Below, in pieces: positions 59,833 through 64,000 of a stretch of 64,000 bases of DNA. The stretch is taken from positions 62,001-126,000 of the forward strand of contig OZ252018.1 of assembly GCA_965247535.1 (NCBI GenBank), read 5' to 3'. The translations under genes and the position numbers were made by a program. This DNA comes from JAPPHY01 sp965247535 (lineage in GTDB: Bacteria; Chloroflexota; Dehalococcoidia; Lucifugimonadales; UBA2985). Numbering within the stretch: position 1 is the stretch's first letter; each line of letters opens with the position of its first letter. The notes below the pieces were generated by a model. It was not told the DNA's origin. It searched no databases and saw nothing but the letters and a program-made list of their open reading frames with translations.

Positions 59833-61119
59833 GTGACAGTGCAGAGCAAGAAGCGAGGGATCTTCTACGGCTGGTGGCTCCTCGGCGCGGGCACCATCGT
59901 GCTGGTGATGCAGGGAGGTCTCTACGCCTACGGCTTCCCCCTCTTCTTCGTGCCGCTGGCTACCACCCTTGGCACCAGCCGGGGCGCCCTCTCGTTGGCC
60001 TTCTCCTTCACCCGGCTGGAGAGCAGCCTTCTCGGCCCCATCGAGGGCTATCTGATCGACCGCTTTGGCCCCCGTGGCATCATGTACGTGGGGTTTGGCC
60101 TGCTTGGCCTGAGCTTCATCCTGTTCAGCCGCGTTGGCTCGCTGCTGGGCTTCTACATGGTGTTCCCGATTCTGGCCCTGGGCGCGAGTCTGGCCGGGTT
60201 CCTGCCGGTGGTTACCGCCGTCAACAACTGGTTCTCCCGCCGGAGGGGGCTTGCCACCGGCATATGCTCTGCGGGCGTCAACATGGGCGGCGTGCTGCTC
60301 TTCCTGATGGCCCTGGCAATCTCCACCTACGGCTGGCGCACGACCGCCGCGCTGACGGGCGTGATCATCCTGCTCCTGGGTTTCCCCCTGACTGCGATGA
60401 TGCGACACAAGCCTCAGCCATACGGCTACCTGCCCGACGGCGACGAGCCGGATGAGGACGTCGACTCCGCGGACGGCGCGTCTTCTCGTGCGCAGGAAAC
60501 GGCCGACTTCACGCCAAAGCAGGCGCTGAAGACCCCCGCGTTCTGGATCATTGCATCGGCTCACGGATTCTCGCTTTTCATCGTGGGGACGGTGTCCATT
60601 CACCAGGTGCCGCTGCTGGTAGACCACGGAATATCGTTCGAGGCGGCCGCCTCGGTGCTGGCGTTCATGACGCTGGTGGCAATGGTGGGACGCGTGATCG
60701 GCGGCTACCTGGGCGACCTGATCGGCTACAAAGTGATACTGGTGGCGTGCTTCCTGCTGCTGTCGGTGGGAGTGGTGGTGCTCTCCACAGCGCATACGAT
60801 GACTCAGGCGCTGGTGTACGCGGTGCTCTACGGCCTGGGCTACGGCGCCAGGGCGCCCCTCCTCATCGCCCTCCGCGCCGACTTCTTCGGTCCCCGCAAC
60901 TTCGCCACCATCATGGGCCTCTCGCAACCCATCATGGTCATCGGCTCGTTCTTCGGCCCCATTGCCGCCGGCTACGCCTACGACGTGCAAGGCAGCTACC
61001 AGATGGTCTTCAGCATAATCGCCGGCCTCAACCTGATTGGCGCGGTGTTGATCTTCTTCATCAAGCGCCCGGACCTACCTAGCCGCACGGAAGCCGTGCC
61101 GGAGTTGGGACAGGCCTAG
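59833..61119 (+). CDS. MFS transporter, oxalate/formate-antiporter-like (paralogue)
   Basis: 428 aa, about 12 membrane segments, polar loop near residues 200-235. 'IFYGWWLLGAGTIVLVMQGG', 'GPIEGYLIDRFGPRG' and 'NNWFSRRRGLATGICSAGVNMGG' parallel the carrier at 30387. GTG 59833 is preferred but GTG 59770 cannot be excluded. Substrate unknown. It converges on uvrA with a 4-bp overlap. Confidence 0.8.
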   Translation: MTVQSKKRGIFYGWWLLGAGTIVLVMQGGLYAYGFPLFFVPLATTLGTSRGALSLAFSFTRLESSLLGPIEGYLIDRFGPRGIMYVGFGLLGLSFILFSRVGSLLGFYMVFPILALGASLAGFLPVVTAVNNWFSRRRGLATGICSAGVNMGGVLLFLMALAISTYGWRTTAALTGVIILLLGFPLTAMMRHKPQPYGYLPDGDEPDEDVDSADGASSRAQETADFTPKQALKTPAFWIIASAHGFSLFIVGTVSIHQVPLLVDHGISFEAAASVLAFMTLVAMVGRVIGGYLGDLIGYKVILVACFLLLSVGVVVLSTAHTMTQALVYAVLYGLGYGARAPLLIALRADFFGPRNFATIMGLSQPIMVIGSFFGPIAAGYAYDVQGSYQMVFSIIAGLNLIGAVLIFFIKRPDLPSRTEAVPELGQA

Positions 61120-64000
61120 ACGCCTACGCCCACTTCCGGGCGCGCCGCTCCCTCCCTCGACAGCACGCCCCGCAGGTAGCGGCCCGTGTGCGACTCCTCC
61201 CACTCCGCGACCTCCTCCGGCGTGCCCGCGACGATCACCTGCCCGCCGCGCTCGCCCGCGCCCGGCCCAAGATCCACGACCCAGTCGGCGTTCTTGATCA
61301 GGTCCAGGTGGTGCTCGATGAGGACGACGGTGTTGCCCGCGTCCACCAGCCGGTGAAGCACGCCGAGCAGGGCAGCGCAGTCCTGGAACGAGAGGCCGGT
61401 GGTCGGCTCATCCAGGATGTAGAGCGTCTTGCCCGTGGCCCGGCGGGACAGCTCCGTGGCCAGCTTCACCCGCTGCGCCTCGCCGCCGCTGAGCGTGGTT
61501 GCGGGCTGGCCCAGCCGGATATACCCCAAGCCCACGTCCTTCAGCGTCCCCAGCTTGGAGCGCACGCGAGGGAAGTTCCAGAAGAACTCCAGCGCCTCCG
61601 AGACGGTCATGTCCAGCACCTCGGAGATGTTGCGGTCCTTGAGTGTAATCTCCAGAGCCTCGCGGTTGTACCGCTGCCCGTGGCAGACCTCGCACGGCAT
61701 GGTCACGTTGGGCAGGAACTGCATCTCGATCTGGATGTAGCCGGCGCCGGAGCAGGCCTCGCACCGGCCGCCCTTGACGTTGAACGAGAAACGGCCGGGT
61801 CCGTAGCCGCGCACGCGAGACTCCGGCACGGCGGCGAATATCTCGCGTACGGGCGTGAACGTGCCAGTGTAGGTGGCGGGATTGCTTCGCGGCGTCCGGC
61901 CTATGGGCGACTGGTCTATGTTCACCACCTTGTCTATATTCTCGATGCCATAGACCCCGTCGCATTCGCCCGGCCTGTCCCTGGCCCCGTAGAGCATCTG
62001 GGCCAGGCGCTTGTACATCACCTCGTAGATCAGGCTGCTCTTGCCGGAGCCTGACACTCCGGTGATGCACACCAGCATCCCGGTGGGCAGCGTCACGTCA
62101 ATGTTCTTGAGGTTGTTCTCTCGCGCGCCTTTGACCAGCAGCTCACCCCCGTTGCCCGCGCGGCGCGACTCCGGCAGCGGAATCTTGAGCCGGCCGCTCA
62201 GGTACCGGCCCGTGACCGAGGTCTCGTGCCGGGACACCTCTTCGACGGTGCCGGTGGCAACCACGTAGCCGCCGTGCTCACCTGCGCCCGGACCCAGGTC
62301 GATGATGTGGTCCGCCGAGCGCATGATGGCCTCGTCGTGCTCAACGATGATGACGGTGTTGCCGATGTCACGCAGGCGCTTCAGCGTGTCGATGAGCAGG
62401 TGGTCATCGACGGGGTGAAGGCCCACGCTCGGCTCGTCGCACACGTAGAGCACGCCCATCAGGCCTGAGCCGATCTGCGTGGCCAACCGGATGCGCTGCG
62501 CCTCCCCGCCGCTGAGCGTGGACGCAGTGCGATCCAGCGTCAGGTAGTCCAGTCCCACGTCCTTGAGGAACCGCAGGCGTGCGTGAATCTCCTTCAGGAT
62601 CTGCCTGGCGATAGTTCGCTCGCGCAGGTTCAGGGGCGAATCATCGCCCTCGCGGTCCAGCCACTCAACCCACTCGATGGACTGGCCGATGGTAGAAGAC
62701 GTCACCTGTATGATGTTGCGGTCCGCCATAGTCACCGCCAGCGATTGAGGCTTGAGGCGCCTTCCGCTGCAGTCGGCGCACGGGCGGGCGGCCATGTACC
62801 GCTCGATCTCTTGGCGCATGTAGTCGGAGGCAGTCTCGCGGTAGCGTCGCTGCAGGTTTGGGATCACGCCCTCGAACCGGGTGTCCCACGTGTACACGCG
62901 GCCCCGGTGTGTGCGGTGTCGCATCTTCACCACCTTACCCCGGTTGCCGTAAAGGATGAGGTCCACGTGCTCCTTCTTCAGGTCCCGCACCCTGTCCTTG
63001 ACGGAAAAGCTGTACGCCTCCGACAGCGACTGCAACAGGCTGGCAAACCAGGGGTTGGCCGTGCCTGAGCGAGACCAGGGGACGACCGCGCCCGTTGCCA
63101 GGGTCGCGTCCTTGTTGGGCATGACCAGGTCCGGGTCTATCTCCAGCCGGTAGCCCAGGCCCGTGCAGGTGGGGCAGGCACCGTGCGGGCTGTTGAACGA
63201 GAACGTTCGAGGCTCTATCTCACCAAGGCTCACGCCGCAGTGTACGCAGGCGAACCGCTCGGAGAAGAGGAGCTCTTCCCCGTCTACGACCGACACCTGA
63301 ACCACGCCGCCGCCCAGGTTGATTGCCTGCTCCACGGAGTCGGTGAACCGGTTGATGTCGGCGTCCTCGCCTACTACCAGCCTGTCGACTACAACCTCGA
63401 TCGTGTGCCACTTCTGCCGGTCCAGGACAATGCTCTCAGACAGGTCGCGTATCTCGCCGTTGACGCGGGCCCTCACGTAGCCTGCTGAGCGGGCGTCCTC
63501 CAGCACGTCCTTGTGCTCTCCCTTGCGGTGGACGACGAGCGGCGCCATGATCATGATGCGGCTCTCGCCCGGCAGGGACATGATGGCGTCCACGATCTGC
63601 TGCACGGTCTGCCGCTCGACCGGCCTGCCGCACAGGTGGCAGTGTGGTCGGCCGGCGCGGGCGTAGAGGAGGCGCAGGTAGTCGTAGATCTCGGTGACGG
63701 TGCCCACCGTGGAGCGAGGGTTGTGTGAGACGCCCTTTTGGTCTATGGATATGGCGGGGGAGAGGCCCTCGATGTACTCCACGTCGGGCTTCTCCATGAG
63801 GCCGAGGAACTGGCGCGCGTACGCGGAAAGTGACTCCACGTAGCGGCGCTGCCCCTCCGCGTAAATGGTGTCGAATGCCAGGGAGCTCTTGCCGGAGCCG
63901 GATACGCCGGTGATGACGACCAGCCGGTTCCTGGGAATGGAGACGTCGATGTTCTTGAGGTTGTGCTCCCTTGCGCCCTTGACTACGATACTGTCCTGAG
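61116..64000 (-). CDS. uvrA: excinuclease ABC subunit A, 5' end outside window
   Basis: The frame runs to the right edge; the first visible residues are 'DSIVVKGAREHNLKNIDVSI' then the first P-loop GVSGSGKSSL, so only a few N-terminal codons are missing. Also seen: zinc finger 1 'CVHCGVSLGEIEPRTFSF...CPTC', signature 'LSGGEAQRIRLATQIG', Walker B 'LYVCDEPSVGLHP', second P-loop GVSGSGKSSL, zinc finger 2 'CEACSGAGYIQIEMQFLP...CEVC', second signature and 'LYILDEPTTGLSFQD'. Damage-recognition ATPase of nucleotide excision repair. Confidence 0.97.
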   Translation of the reverse strand, partial: QDSIVVKGAREHNLKNIDVSIPRNRLVVITGVSGSGKSSLAFDTIYAEGQRRYVESLSAYARQFLGLMEKPDVEYIEGLSPAISIDQKGVSHNPRSTVGTVTEIYDYLRLLYARAGRPHCHLCGRPVERQTVQQIVDAIMSLPGESRIMIMAPLVVHRKGEHKDVLEDARSAGYVRARVNGEIRDLSESIVLDRQKWHTIEVVVDRLVVGEDADINRFTDSVEQAINLGGGVVQVSVVDGEELLFSERFACVHCGVSLGEIEPRTFSFNSPHGACPTCTGLGYRLEIDPDLVMPNKDATLATGAVVPWSRSGTANPWFASLLQSLSEAYSFSVKDRVRDLKKEHVDLILYGNRGKVVKMRHRTHRGRVYTWDTRFEGVIPNLQRRYRETASDYMRQEIERYMAARPCADCSGRRLKPQSLAVTMADRNIIQVTSSTIGQSIEWVEWLDREGDDSPLNLRERTIARQILKEIHARLRFLKDVGLDYLTLDRTASTLSGGEAQRIRLATQIGSGLMGVLYVCDEPSVGLHPVDDHLLIDTLKRLRDIGNTVIIVEHDEAIMRSADHIIDLGPGAGEHGGYVVATGTVEEVSRHETSVTGRYLSGRLKIPLPESRRAGNGGELLVKGARENNLKNIDVTLPTGMLVCITGVSGSGKSSLIYEVMYKRLAQMLYGARDRPGECDGVYGIENIDKVVNIDQSPIGRTPRSNPATYTGTFTPVREIFAAVPESRVRGYGPGRFSFNVKGGRCEACSGAGYIQIEMQFLPNVTMPCEVCHGQRYNREALEITLKDRNISEVLDMTVSEALEFFWNFPRVRSKLGTLKDVGLGYIRLGQPATTLSGGEAQRVKLATELSRRATGKTLYILDEPTTGLSFQDCAALLGVLHRLVDAGNTVVLIEHHLDLIKNADWVVDLGPGAGERGGQVIVAGTPEEVAEWEESHTGRYLRGVLSREGAARPEVGVGV

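Noticed and set aside
1..64000. tRNA, rRNA, tmRNA, SRP or RNase P RNA genes
   Set aside because: No cloverleaf signatures or conserved RNA cores were seen by eye in the intergenic regions; a covariance-model search would be decisive.

Overview
The window is a GC-rich (roughly 60-65% by eye), densely packed bacterial chromosome segment with no rRNA, no recognisable tRNA and no phage block. Gene content suggests a Chloroflexota bacterium, most likely of the Dehalococcoidia/SAR202 kind; this is inferred from the overall style (many Thr/Pro-linker lipoproteins, PaREP1-type proteins, paired MFS carriers, a Gram-positive-type LexA box) and not from a marker gene. A left-edge lipoprotein and a right-edge uvrA are both cut by the window.

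Layout. 1-4450: end of an LppX-like lipoprotein gene, then a thiamine-pyrimidine salvage operon (thiZ-thiX-thiY-thiD, minus strand) led by a TPP riboswitch. 4526-5990: a DUF4143 ATPase preceded by an exact-period 46-bp tandem repeat. 5992-8966: galU, hisA, hisH and a lipoprotein hydrolase. 9267-16137: HEAT protein, ROK sugar kinase, MoxR/chelatase-type ATPase, trxB, pabB-pabC. 16138-19600: an AT-richer accessory island holding a 65-aa protein gene and a ClpP/SppA-like serine protease gene split by a 1.69-kb insertion sequence; the split gene can be rejoined exactly. 19627-24800: BioD/DRTGG protein, moaE-moaD (MoaD ends GG-ER), an MmeI-type restriction-methylation enzyme and small genes. 24801-28475: thrS without a TGS domain, a HigB toxin with a fused HigA-ImmA/IrrE protein, and a Fic remnant.

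28528-39080: endonuclease V, prfB with its programmed +1 frameshift, an MFS carrier, an inositol-phospholipid operon (ino1, PimA-like glycosyltransferase, CDP-alcohol phosphotransferase), two tandem paralogous lipoproteins, and the yceD-rpmF-fabD-nusB-acpP housekeeping run behind a consensus promoter. 39325-47013: proS, zinc-ribbon protein, aldo/keto reductase, EVE protein, a Cna-B-like/PaREP1 pair, lexA with a visible promoter and SOS box, mazG, leuB. 47175-64000: a secreted hypothetical protein, a circularly permuted ATP-grasp/alpha-E pair, a frameshifted ammonium transporter, a second PaREP1 protein, thpR, amidohydrolase, a DUF3052 protein, tmk, an R3H ATPase that seems to start at AUA, a GNAT-like protein, pdxT-pdxS, a second MFS carrier and uvrA.

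Most is ordinary metabolism and information processing. The parts that deserve attention are the island at 16-19 kb, the 46-bp repeat array, the toxin/restriction cluster at 21-28 kb, the inositol-lipid operon, the unusual start and operator sites (lexA, R3H ATPase, nfi), and the MoaD tail.
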